Source: Lepisosteus oculatus (taxonomy: Eukaryota; Chordata; Actinopteri; Semionotiformes; Lepisosteidae). From it: DNA of 64,000 nt. The stretch spans positions 18,680,570-18,744,569 of the forward strand of contig NC_090707.1 of NCBI RefSeq assembly GCF_040954835.1, read 5' to 3'. The notes under the pieces were generated by a model. It did no database searches, was not told the origin of the DNA, and worked only from the letters and a program-made list of their open reading frames with translations. Positions within the stretch are counted from its first letter, which is position 1; each line of letters starts with the position of its first letter. The translations under genes and the position numbers were made by a program. Positions 50,325 through 61,786 of this stretch are shown here, piece by piece.

Positions 50325-50985
50325 GCAAAGATTTAACTGTGAAGACCAAGGAACTTCCAAAACAATTAAGGGATTAAACTTGTATAAATGCACAGATCAG
50401 GAGAAGGGAGGAAAAATATTTCAAAGACCTTTAATATCTTTGAGCATGGTGAGCTTGATCATAAAGAAGTGGGAAGTTCAAATTTTATGCTACACACTGC
50501 CTAGATCAGGCAGTCGCTCCAAGCTGAGCAGCCAAGTAACGATGAAAATGGTAACAGATGTAAGACCAAAAACAAGTTATAGAGTTCAGTGGTTGAGTTA
50601 TAGCTCTGTTCCTCAGCAAAGGGAATGGGAAAGCATATTAAGACTGCTGGGAACATATAGTATATGGAACAAAATCCTGGCTAATTGTAGAAGAAAATCT
50701 GACTGGGACGAACATTAGACTGGGACGAAAATTCACCTTTCGTCAAGACAATGACCAAAGCACAAGGCCACAGGTACACTGGAGTGGCTTAAGAATATGA
50801 AAGTGGATGTCCTTGAGGAACCCAGTCAAAAATGTCACTTTAATCCTTTTGAAAACATTTGTCTATAAGCAACTGAGCAAATCTACTGAGAAAAAGATTG
50901 TATCAAGCCAGTGTACAAAGGTGATATGGCAGCCATAACAAAACATGTAGTTGTAACTGCAGCCAAAGTTGCTTCCACCAGATAT
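50325..50985 (+). mobile_element. Degenerate Tc1-type transposase relic
   Basis: On the + strand the element starts with an EDQGTSKTIKG segment like the Tc1 N-terminus. The helix-turn-helix follows (KIFQRPLISLSMVSLIIKKW, about 50416-50475), then TLPRSGSRSKLS, the conserved linker seen as TLPRSGRPRKLS in the family. After a deletion of the catalytic core centre come FRQDND (about 50735), TLEWLKNMKVDVLEEPSQ (about 50780-50830), FNPFEN and a C-terminal remnant. A short GACTGGGACGA duplication marks the break near 50700-50725. It is inactive and inserted in the same direction as CERKL. Confidence 0.85.
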
Positions 50986-52984
50986 TAAGTTCATGGGCAT
51001 GATATGGTGATGCAATCAACACATTTCAATATTTTCTTTTTAGTTTTTGCTGACATGTACTGTAAACAGAGATATCAAGCATAATGACAGTAAATGTTAA
51101 CAAAATATAGATCAAAGAATCTGGCAATGACTTTGACATTATTTTCCAGAATGTGTGCCATTGTAATCCTAGCACTGTGAAGTTTTGTCTTACTGAAAAA
51201 TGGACACTTTATAATTTAGCTTGCAATAATGACATAACTATTGGCTGAAGACATTGTTACTGTCCATTATTGTCAGTGTATCACTGAGTTGTTAGATTGC
51301 TCTCTGTTTGCACCAGATTTGTACTTGTGCTAAAATAGATTACATCTCAGAAGACTGTACTGTTACTGTCCCAGTTTTTGTCTTAAACATCCCCACAATC
51401 TCTTCAGATGTTTTCATCCATCATGTCTCTGTCTATTCACATCTCAAATGTACTCTTGCCCATAGAAGACAGAGTTTTCACCTTTCAGGTTGAAAATTAT
51501 TTTCATGTAGACAGCGAGCTGTAGTCATTCTGCTGATGCTTAAGTCATTTCTTCCTTGGATATTCTCATGTTGTATCCCCCGCAGTCTGAAAACAATCAA
51601 GCAGATGGATTAGACGGATGTGATGGTCCTGGCATGTATTGACACTATGCTATCCAGGATGTGGGTAGTCAATTTCCCTGGCTTCTCTGGACTGCTGATT
51701 GTTGAAACAGAATGTTTCATTATCAGGTTAACTTCTTTCACAAACAGCTCTATAGCATCCAGGTGATCTTCATTACTGGAAATCATGTCTTTTTAAATTG
51801 CTATAGATTATTATTCAACTCATTTTGGCAAATGGAAGCTCAGCTGAAATATCAATACTTAGCTCATGGTTAAGCTTCTAAAACATCAGTAACCTCTCTG
51901 TTCACTACTTAAAATATAAGAACATCATGTACAGTATGTGCCCATTAAGTTACAGGGGTAGATGTTGACTGTATTTTGATTGCACATGCATGTACTTTAT
52001 AAAACATTGTACAGTTGTGTTAAAAGGTCCAGAGCTAAAAATCTTAAGCATTGAAATTCAGGATAAAAGTTAATAAATACCAGAATGAACATACCATACC
52101 TACGGTATGTCAAGGTTTGGGTAAAAGATGACTAAAATTCTTGCAGCCTTGTTCTTAAAAAAACAATTTCAGTTTCTGAATAGTTTTTACCTGCCTCATA
52201 AAACTTCATTACTAACATCACTAACAAGATTTTTCTTTTTCTGTCTCTCTATATAGTTTTTCTATTTAAATAACTTTAAGACTAAACAATTATATTATAT
52301 GTGACCCTTGTGAAGTAAGGGCAAGAAGCAGATTATAATTTTATTGGAGCTTAGGTTCCATCTTTAACAAAAGTAATATGCAATTTGAAAAAAAAATTAG
52401 CTTCATGTGGTTTCCATGTCATCAGAATTGTTCTCCATATATTTCACAACATAAATAAGTAGCAACTGTACACCCACACATTTGTTTCTGAGAGATATAT
52501 TATTGCTTAAGTGTTTGAATGCATTATGTTACACATTAACAGGCTGGTTTTCCATTAAGTCATGGGACGTATCCATGGTGATCGTTTCTTATTGCCTTCT
52601 ATAAGACATTTCAATTAAGTCAATGTATTGCAGCAGTACTATTTAACATGGTTAGGATTTACAATATATTTGAGTGTGAGGTTCCTCTGTATTATCACTT
52701 AACTGGTAATGTGCTGCAGTAGAAACAGGAAACCTTGCACAGATGTGAATCTGAAAGTGTACTCTCTTCATCTCTTAAACCTTTGTGTGCTGCACAGCCT
52801 GACTAACCTTTCCTTTTCATGCTTCACTGGCTTTGTGATAGATCAAGTTTAAACTGCTGCATATTAGCACATTTGTTACTGGTAGAGGAACAGTTGGCTA
52901 TTATCTGTAGCTTGACGATGAGACAGGAGAATTCGGTAAGAGAACTTCAGGTGAATCTGCTTTTAAAGCCCCAAAGTCAGTAAC

Positions 52985-53285
52985 CGCAACTCTAAGACTA
53001 TTTATTCCAGCTATGAGCAACAATGTCGATAACCAGTGCCGTCCACTTGCGAGACAAAATTAATAAACAGGGGAGGCCTGAAACTGATGAAATGCCTCTC
53101 GGCAGAAGGGAAGCACAGCTTGGCAGATGTGTGTCCGCGCAGCATCATTGCAATACCACTTTCACTGGATGGGGAGCATTTGTGCTTCTCATATTCCCAG
53201 GAGACATACCTCATTTTTCTGTCTGTCATGAAAAGCCTTTTAGTTCTAATGTTCAATGCCATTATGCAAGAACAGAATGATTCAG
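52985..53285 (+). promoter_or_regulatory. Candidate intronic regulatory element
   Basis: A GC-richer, stop-poor stretch in which three different frames (two on +, one on -) are open for about 80 codons each. None resembles a protein family, so selection on DNA rather than protein is the better reading. It contains ATTAATAAACAGG, GGCAGATGTGTG (E-box CAGATG) and TGCGAGAC. Confidence 0.28.
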
Positions 53286-56200
53286 AATTATAGCATCTTG
53301 TGGTTTATGAATGTGGTGGATTAACACTATACCATTTCAAGGAACATATTTCTAAATAGCAAAAAAAAACATTCACTAATGTTCTCTTTTTCACATGACT
53401 GGACTTCTATTTGTCCCCATAAAGAGGCATTTCACTATTTCTGGCAACAGGTTATTACTTTTGGGTGATGCATGTACTGTAGTCCTGTATACTATATACT
53501 GTATAGAACACAACCAAAATCATAATTGCTTACAGTTATAGTACACTCATTTGGAAACATTGATTATGCTAGTTCCTAGTTTTGTGCTTTACATTTCAAA
53601 CACTAAGATGATTTGTTTACAGGTCATTTTTAAGAAACCATAGATTTACTATGTAATTATGAATTCAGTTACTTTTTTTGGAATATTGCATGTATCTCTT
53701 TTCTAGAGCAAAGCAAATGTTTTTTTTCACATTCTTTTTATGTTTCTTAAATCATTTTCTGTCAGTTTTGGTGCACAAAATCAGAATTATGATGTCAACC
53801 ACATAACAATCCACCCTTATTTTAAGCCTGCATACAATATATAATTATTGTTCATACTGATAATAGTCCATTTGGATAGAAAAATTGCTGCCATCTCTGG
53901 CACCATTTATAAATAAAGATAAAATATACACAGTACATGAGCACAACAGTGAAAGCTAAATTCTGTTTAATTACAGAATTTAATTACAGAGTTGAACATC
54001 AGCTGTTTAAGGTTCCACTTCATTAGTCTGACCAGCAACAATGAAAGGGCTACCCAGTGTCTACTGTATGTGCACATGCACGGCAGTTATAATTTAAATA
54101 AAATGATGGTTATCAATATTAATAGGTTTTTTTTTCTCTGATCTATAACCTGATAATAACTTCTAAACTTTAAACAACCATCTTAATTTTCTTCTATGAA
54201 TGATTCTTTTTCGGTTATGTTTAAACAGTGAATATACTGTACACACAAACAAAATATTGGTTAATAGAATCATTTTTCATCATTCTTCTGATTTATCCTT
54301 GATCATCCCTTGTCCTATCTACCAGATCCTACAGTGTCCCCTGCTTGAGGGGACAGAAATTGAGAAGCTTTTGGCTCCCCCACAGCTAATGCATGCTAAT
54401 GCCAATTTATGATATAAAGCCAGATGCACTTGTTGGCAGAAGATCTAAGAAAATTTCTCAGTTTTCACCTCCTTATGGAGGGCATACAACCACTAAAGTA
54501 TTGCTGAAGAAATAGACACCCTGCCATTAGCCTAGACATTTTCTTTATCTCATGTATGTCTTTAATTCCCTTCTTTTCATGACCCTCCTGAACCCTGCTC
54601 ATCATTGCCCTGACCTTTCCCACACAGTTGTCCTTGGCCTACTTTCTAAATTCACTCGACAGTTTGAGCTAATGGAGCCAACAAACTAGGGATATTTATG
54701 GAAAACGAAGACATCTGTTCCAAGGATTACCAAATATACACTCTGGCCTTCCAAATCTCTCATAAATAGTCAAACATTACTTTTTAAAAAGCCCTTACTA
54801 TGGCCATTACTATGCCCTTACTATGGCTACTATACTTCTATGGCTACATATATTAATGTATATAATTAATTATATATTCGTATTATTGAATTCAGATAGA
54901 GTATCTTCATTTCAGAGACACAAATAAAGATTAAAAGCCATTTACCCTCAGTGGATTCCAATGACAGATAATGTGCAGGTAATTAACGGCTGTCTGAAAA
55001 ATGACATTGCACCCATATTTTCTTTGTAACTGTTTTATTCTTAACCACAGACTGAAAGGTAATTAATGCTTTTCAGAAGTAATATGTCACCTCCTTAATT
55101 TGTTTTACTGCAGTTAAAAATATTCTGCACTTTGAAATGGTAAAAACATTCTGGAAAAGCAAAAAAGCTCTTTGCACACAACATGAAGGGGAATAAAACA
55201 AAAAATACAGCATGTAGATTGACTGTCAATTGATATTTTTTTGTAAATTGTTGTTAACTTATTGTTAATTTTGCTTGAGTAGTGGTGAGAAGGAAATTAT
55301 TTTCCTGTCCCTTAGTGAAAAGTAATAATTTTCTAAGTGAAACAAGTTAGTTCTAATTGTGGTGATTCTGTAAAAAGACACTCTGCCAAAAACAGATTAA
55401 TTTACTGCCCAGAATAACTTCAAACTATCCCAATGATCTACAGTACATGAGCAAACGTTTATGTAGACAATAAAAGCAAGGAGAGATAGAGTGTCCCCGC
55501 AATTCTTCTCAAAAGAAGAGCTTCCCACACTCAAAGGAACTGGAGTCATGTCATCATAACCAAGAAAAACCATAAGAATCTATATGTATTTTCGGTATAT
55601 TTTGGAATTAAGAAGAGAGATATGTCAGTATGGTTTTAAAAAATAATCCTAGTTTTCTTTGAAAAAAATGTATTTGAGTTAAGAATACTTTCTGCCTTGT
55701 ATGGCCAAAACATATTTGTTAGTATGCTGTAGATGTAGATGAATTGTGATGGGGGTTTTTTTCAAATGAATAAACCTAAATCTAAATCTTGATTCTTTAC
55801 TTTAGCAAAATAGAAGTGTGAATATGTCGGGTTACATTGAATGGAAATTCAAAATTAACTTGCACATTAACTGCTCCTGATTCTGACCTATTCTGTACCC
55901 ACAACAAAGTTTTGAAGCCTTTCTCGTAATTTGATATTCCTTCCCATCTCGCTTTTCATCAGTTTCATCAGTCCTCAGTGTCAGTGAGCAGAAGGAGATT
56001 TCTCTGAAGACGAATGCAGGATTATGTGCCATAGTAACATAGGTTTGCTGATGCGAATCTTTCTGTATCACGGGTTTTGAATTCCCCTCTCTATTCTGAT
56101 TTGAGCTTACCAATATTGGAATTTAAACATGATAATTCTATGTGGATTTACAGATTGAATCCAATGGTTAATAATACATATTTTTTTCTTTTAAAGCCAC

Positions 56201-58114
56201 AGGAAGATTGATTAATCATAGACACACAGCACATTAACGTCTTATATTACGAACACTGTTGACAATTTGAAGTGTTCTGACACATTTTTAACCACAGTTT
56301 TCTTACCATAACATAATAGAAGTTTTGTGCAGTATAAGACTAGAGGAGTTATACAGAAAGTTCTTTTCTGCTAACATACTGCAATGACTTATTATGGTAC
56401 ATTTTTTCTTGAGTCTCTAATGTCCTTAAAGGCAGTTATTATATAATATTAAAATTGTTTTTCTTATACCCCAGACACAGAAACCACTGTAGGTCCCTAG
56501 AGGAATAATACACTAATTCTAAACTCTGTTTCAAAATCTGAGCAGTATTGTTATTATTTACATTATAGTCAGCACTCTAATATAGTTAAAAAATAAGTGG
56601 ATATCTGTTAAGGATAATGTAATTTGGAAACTTAAAATAATGTTTCATTAAACTTTGGATGTTCACTTAAACTGAGAGTTTAATATGAAAATCATAAAAA
56701 TGCCTCTTCCTAGTATGTACCTAAAAGAAAATATAATACAGAAATTATCATACTGTAATTGATGTACTGTAACTTTCAGAGCTAAATTCTGTTAAAAGTT
56801 AACTAAAAGTTTAATTTATTAAATTAAGCAGTATTATTTTATAATAAGCAGTATAGTATGACAAAGATCTGCCATTGTAAAAACAAATCTCTAGTTTTAT
56901 AAATGTTATGGTTACCACTGTTTATGGATTCTTGAAGTCCATATTTGTGTAATTGGAATTGTTTTATGTGAGGTAGAAAATTAGGTTATTTGTACTTTAA
57001 ATGTTAAAGGGAATAAATCATTACAAAATATAAATACAGCACATTTATCATATTTTGGATTACAAATTACCCAAATAATTTTATATTTGCAGTGAATGGA
57101 ATTTTTTCTGGACCACCTGATCCAGATAAAGACTATGATAGCATATAACATATCTTTTGAAAGGATTTAATACATTTTCTGTTTTCTTTTCTTATGTCTT
57201 TGCCTCCTGACCCTAAGTAACAGCAGTGAACCTCCTTTGCACCTGCTCCTGCTGTGGCCTAAGCATTAGGCAGCCTATGAATGGAGAAAATTGTAGTATC
57301 AAATCTCAGTGCCAACTGTGAGCCAGCACCATTGTCAAATCCCTGCTGAGAGCTGTTCCCCTGTCGAAGTTCCCCAGAGAGTTTCCAGTTCTTCCCTGGT
57401 TCCTGCTTCCTTTTGAACTATGACCTAAGGCCTTTCTCGTTAGTTCAGTGCTGTGAAGTAGATGAGGTGGTTCTGGTGCATCAGTGCTCTGTACAGACTC
57501 GTTAACAGACCAGAGTTGCCCTCTCAATGGGTCATCTAGGTGTCATATTCAAATAATTAGAGAATTAATAGTGGAGGTAATATTGTAGAATGCCCCTTTC
57601 ATTGGTTGAACTCTGAGAAAGAATATCTCCCTAACTAAAACATGAGGAATAACAGAGCTATCTTACATTTTGCTAATTATTGGATTTTAACCACTAGCAT
57701 TGGCATTAAAAATGTTAATCTATGAACAGCAGTGTAAGAGTGCACAGAAAAGAGGACTGCAGGGCCTTTTTATTCATAACACTTCTAAAATCTTGGCAGT
57801 AATTCAGGTTTTATAAACAAGCACTGCACATCTGACCTTTTCCACTGGGTGAAACTAAATCCTCTCATTGTGAAGCCAAGAATAATTTTACAGCAAGTGG
57901 TATGGATAAAAGATTAATTAATGAATAAATAAAATAAGTATGCAGTAAGGGTTCTATTGCTTTGAAAAACAGCTGTGTTCCTTTCAACAGGAAAAGCACA
58001 AAGAAGATTGTATGGTTTACAACAATAGAAAAAGTGCTTAAGAGCCTGGTCACCATTGAAAAATACTGAACCAAAATAATCCTTAATATTTTACTTCCAT
58101 TCTTTATTTGACAG

Positions 58115-58246
58115 GATTTCGGAACAGGCCGAAATCACTGAAAGTGTTTGTGAACCCAAACAGCCATAAGAAAGAAGCTCACCAGATCTACAAAGAGCAG
58201 GTTGAACCTCTGTTTAAGCTTGCTGACATCAAGACAGACATCACCA
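58115..58246 (+). CDS. cerkl: Ceramide kinase-like protein, exon 3
   Basis: 132 nt encoding residues 198-241 of the joined protein, opening the diacylglycerol-kinase-like catalytic domain. [20 protein letters not shown] matches human RPKSLKILLNPQSHKKEA, and [15 protein letters not shown] matches the segment that follows. Active lipid kinases have NPxxGKG here. This protein has NPNSHKK (211-217), as human CERKL does, so the nucleotide-binding loop is altered in the same way. Acceptor TTTATTTGACAG, donor ACCA followed by GTAAGT. Confidence 0.96.
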
Positions 58247-61200
58247 GTAAGTAAATTGTGAAGTCTTAAAGCACTGTAGTGGCAAATGTGTTGTATGTCA
58301 ACAAATTGGTAACTTTAAAGCAGTTTCTGTGTTCAGAAAAACAGACTTTGCTCAAATGTCAAATTTTTTATCCCCAGATCTTACATTTCAGCAAGAGACA
58401 TTTGCTCTAATGTAATTTATACCCTAAGGCTTAACCCACTCAAATCACTTGATTACATATCCTAATTTTAATAAAAAAAACCTACAGTAGGTCTCTTGTC
58501 CTAGCTTTCATGAAATTTAACAATTTATGATAGTTAAACACCAGGAAAGAATAAAGGTATTGTTGTAGTAACATAGTGAACAACAACAAAAAAAAAGATG
58601 AATCCGAAATGTAATTATTCATAGTTTTAAACCTTACTTTTAGACTGGGGGAGCATTCTAACTCTTGACTTCCGTGTTTTGTGCCATGCTTTGTCAACAC
58701 TGCCATCATAATTTGTCACATTTTAAATTAGTTTATTCCTACCTGAATATACAGATTATAAAGTAGTATGAAGTTGAAATGACAAAGAAAAAAAACGCGG
58801 TTCAAATTACAGCAATAAAACATTAATAAAAAAAAATCAACCTAATCTCTCCAAATGGGGTCTAAATTGACTTAATATTTTTAACATTCTGATATAGCTC
58901 CTAGAGTAGGATATGTTTTTACACTATGGAGGTTGGTTAAGATTGGAGTGTGAGATGTAAAGTGCCTTAGACAAACAGTCACAGAACATCTCTCAATAAC
59001 AAGAAACCTGACCCACTGGGAGGTGCTTTGCCCATCTGTTATTGAGGGGTGCAATATATTGATGTATGTGAACAGATTTTAAATGGTAAAGGAGATTCCA
59101 CAGTTTGGTAACTAATGAACTTTGGTATTTGATCCCCAAAGCTATTTAAACACTAATAAAATATCCATTCTAATAATGCATTCCCATGTCAACATGGGGA
59201 ATGGTCCAGGTAAAATAATCAAAGGTATTTTTGTCTAATAGAAATTAAATATCTTACGTCATTGGGTTTCAAAGGGAAATTTTACCTTTTGTTTGCATTT
59301 TTTTGGAATACCAGAAGTATCAGAAATCTACACAGTACAGTACAAGTCAGAGCAAGCTGAGTGAAGTGGTTTGCCCTAGTGAACTTGAAATTTGTGAAAC
59401 TACACGGTTTTTAAAGTTTCAAACAGTGAGTTGTTGCTGTTCAAATAATTAATATCTACAAAAAGACTGAAAAAGAAAATAAGTGGTGTAGTTATCCTAT
59501 ATGTAATAGAGCACAAAGGAAACATACATTTAAAATCATATAAATTATGCTAAAAGGGTTCAAAATGTTTAAATAATAACAATGACTAATCACATTTCAT
59601 AAAAATAAATATTTTCAAATTTTATTTGAAATGTTTCCTTCAAATAATATTGTTGTACTTTCATCAAATTGTTGTGGAGCATTCACTACGAGGCTAATGT
59701 ACATTATCATTAACTGGGTTAAGGTGCAATATACAGTATATATACAGTATCTCTAATTGTTATGAAACTTTTAGAGACAATAATTATAGTTGTATAACAC
59801 TATACCATATGTTACAAATTAACAAATGAAATTTTACAACAGAAGAAAAGAATACAATAACCTGAAAATCGGGAAGATTGAATAGGGTGTGCACAATAAG
59901 GATATAAAGGCTGTACTCTTGTACATGACAAATGAATACCAGAAGGGAAAAGTGTCGTTTGGTCTCTGTTTTAGTTAGCAAACACTCCTCCTACAGGTTA
60001 GCTGTTAGAACTACATGTGCAGTGTGACATAATAATACACCTCAATGGTGGGGCATTAAAATACAGTCCTGTTCTTCAAACATGGTCATCTGGAATCAAA
60101 ACCTTTAACATGATTTTTATTGTAGGACTGTAATGTATAATATTTCACAAACATTTTGAACAATAATTCACATTGTTTCTTTTTCTTATTACCAGCTCAG
60201 CTAAATGAGGAAAATTGTGTTTACAAACTATTAAAAAAAACCTTGCTGGGTTATACTTAATATGTTTTAATTTATTTAAATTAGAAATGTGTATTAAACC
60301 TTTTAATATTAAAACTTCATACAGTACTTACAGTATAAACTTACAGATGTACTTACATTTATTCTCAATCATCTAAGTATTACCTATACGTAAAGCTCTC
60401 TCTCCCTAGTAATTAACAAACTGTTCTTGAAAATGCTGTGAAATTACCACTTAATTTACACACATGCAGTTGAATTGGATATATCTAAACATGATACTTT
60501 CTAAACATATACATTCGTATTGTAATCTTAATTAGTGAAACTGTTTTACTCTAAAACAACGTATGTCAGCCAAGATTTTTAGGTGTTTGAAAAGCAAGCA
60601 CAATAATAAACATAAGTGCAGTAATCTGGCCTTCTGAACATTTTAAATGCTTTAATCTGACATTAAACAAATATGCTCAATTGTAGTAACGTAGAGGAAT
60701 TTCTTTAGAGGACATTTCATTTGTCCGCCTCTAATTGTGATTCTGTGGTTTTCCTAGTTCATTTTCTTTTAAAAAATAGTTTGAATATTGTATCATTTTT
60801 AGAAAAATTCTGGAACCACACTGGTACCCAGGACAGACAACCATGAAAAATTAATGTAATCTTTCAGATAATGATGCACATTCTTACACAAAAAATCCAT
60901 CTGCAAGTGTCACGTCAGTCAACAGAAATCTTTGATGGGTGGATGCAGCTGGGCCGTCTCTTCTGGCAGAGCTGCCCTAGAAAATGCTAAATGTGGTTAT
61001 GATGCTCTGTGCCATCTGCAGCATGCCAGCTCATCCCATCTTCACTGGCATTTATAATGCCATGTAGGGCATAAACAGCACCCGAGATGGGAATGCAGAG
61101 TGACAGATCCAGACCCTCTAGAGGATGTTGACTCTGGTGTGTAGACGTGCCACCCTCCCTCTCGCATCCTTCTCTTTTGTCACCGGTGTTTGGCTGCGTT

Positions 61201-61722
61201 TCATGTATCTGAATGCGGTGGCCTTTTTAATTATTTTCTTCCAATATCCACCTTTGGCTGTTGTACTTGGTGATCGCATAACTACAGTCCTTTTGATCTT
61301 CACTTCCAAAGCTGAGCGGCTTGACATTTTTCATAGGTGAAGCCTCCAAAAAACCCTCTTCGGCATGGCTCCTTAGGCTCTAAAATAAGGTACTTACATG
61401 TGTGAAGGCAAGAGTACTAATTTTAAATTATAAACTGACTAAATGTGGGTTACAACCAAATAATTAACATAATTGAGGGCATTACTGACCTTGTTTTGCA
61501 TAAATGAGGGGAACCACTCAGCTCAGGAGGCAGACTGTTTGTACTAGTTCTTTTTTGTTGATTAAAAATGCAAACAACCAAGTATAAATTCCGCTTTACG
61601 GCCTGTACCATATGTTCGTTCTAGCTATTTGCCAAGCACTAGTTAAAGGTGCTAAAGGCAGTGATTGCCTGTCTTTGCATTTCAGAGATCTTTTTTCCTT
61701 ATGCACAATCCCTGCTTTGTAG
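58247..61722 (+). other. CERKL intron 3
   Basis: A 3.5-kb intron. It holds an inverted repeat at 58988-59050 and a GC-richer patch at about 60890-61380 with scattered CpGs (GACGTGCC, CACCGGTG, GGTGATCGC) and CCATCTGCAGC. The open frames on both strands of that patch match no family I know. Confidence 0.85.
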
Positions 61723-61786
61723 TTACAGAGAACAAGGGACAAGCTCTTTCAATTCTGAAAGAATGCAAGCTGGATGAATATGATGG
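61723..61786 (+). CDS. cerkl: Ceramide kinase-like protein, exon 4
   Basis: 64 nt. The first two bases complete an Ile codon with exon 3. The exon then encodes TENKGQALSILKECKLDEYD and two bases of a Gly codon. It aligns with human [20 protein letters not shown], which precedes the VVCVGGDG glycine-rich loop in the next exon (outside the window). Acceptor CCTGCTTTGTAG, donor GATGG followed by GTATGT. Confidence 0.93.

Larger units (their letters stand above)
46347..58114 (+). other. CERKL intron 2
   Basis: An 11.8-kb intron. It contains a Tc1 relic (50325-50985) and a GC-richer patch at 52985-53285. A milder GC-rich stretch lies at about 57200-57540. Otherwise it is AT-rich sequence with no gene recognised. 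Confidence 0.85.
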
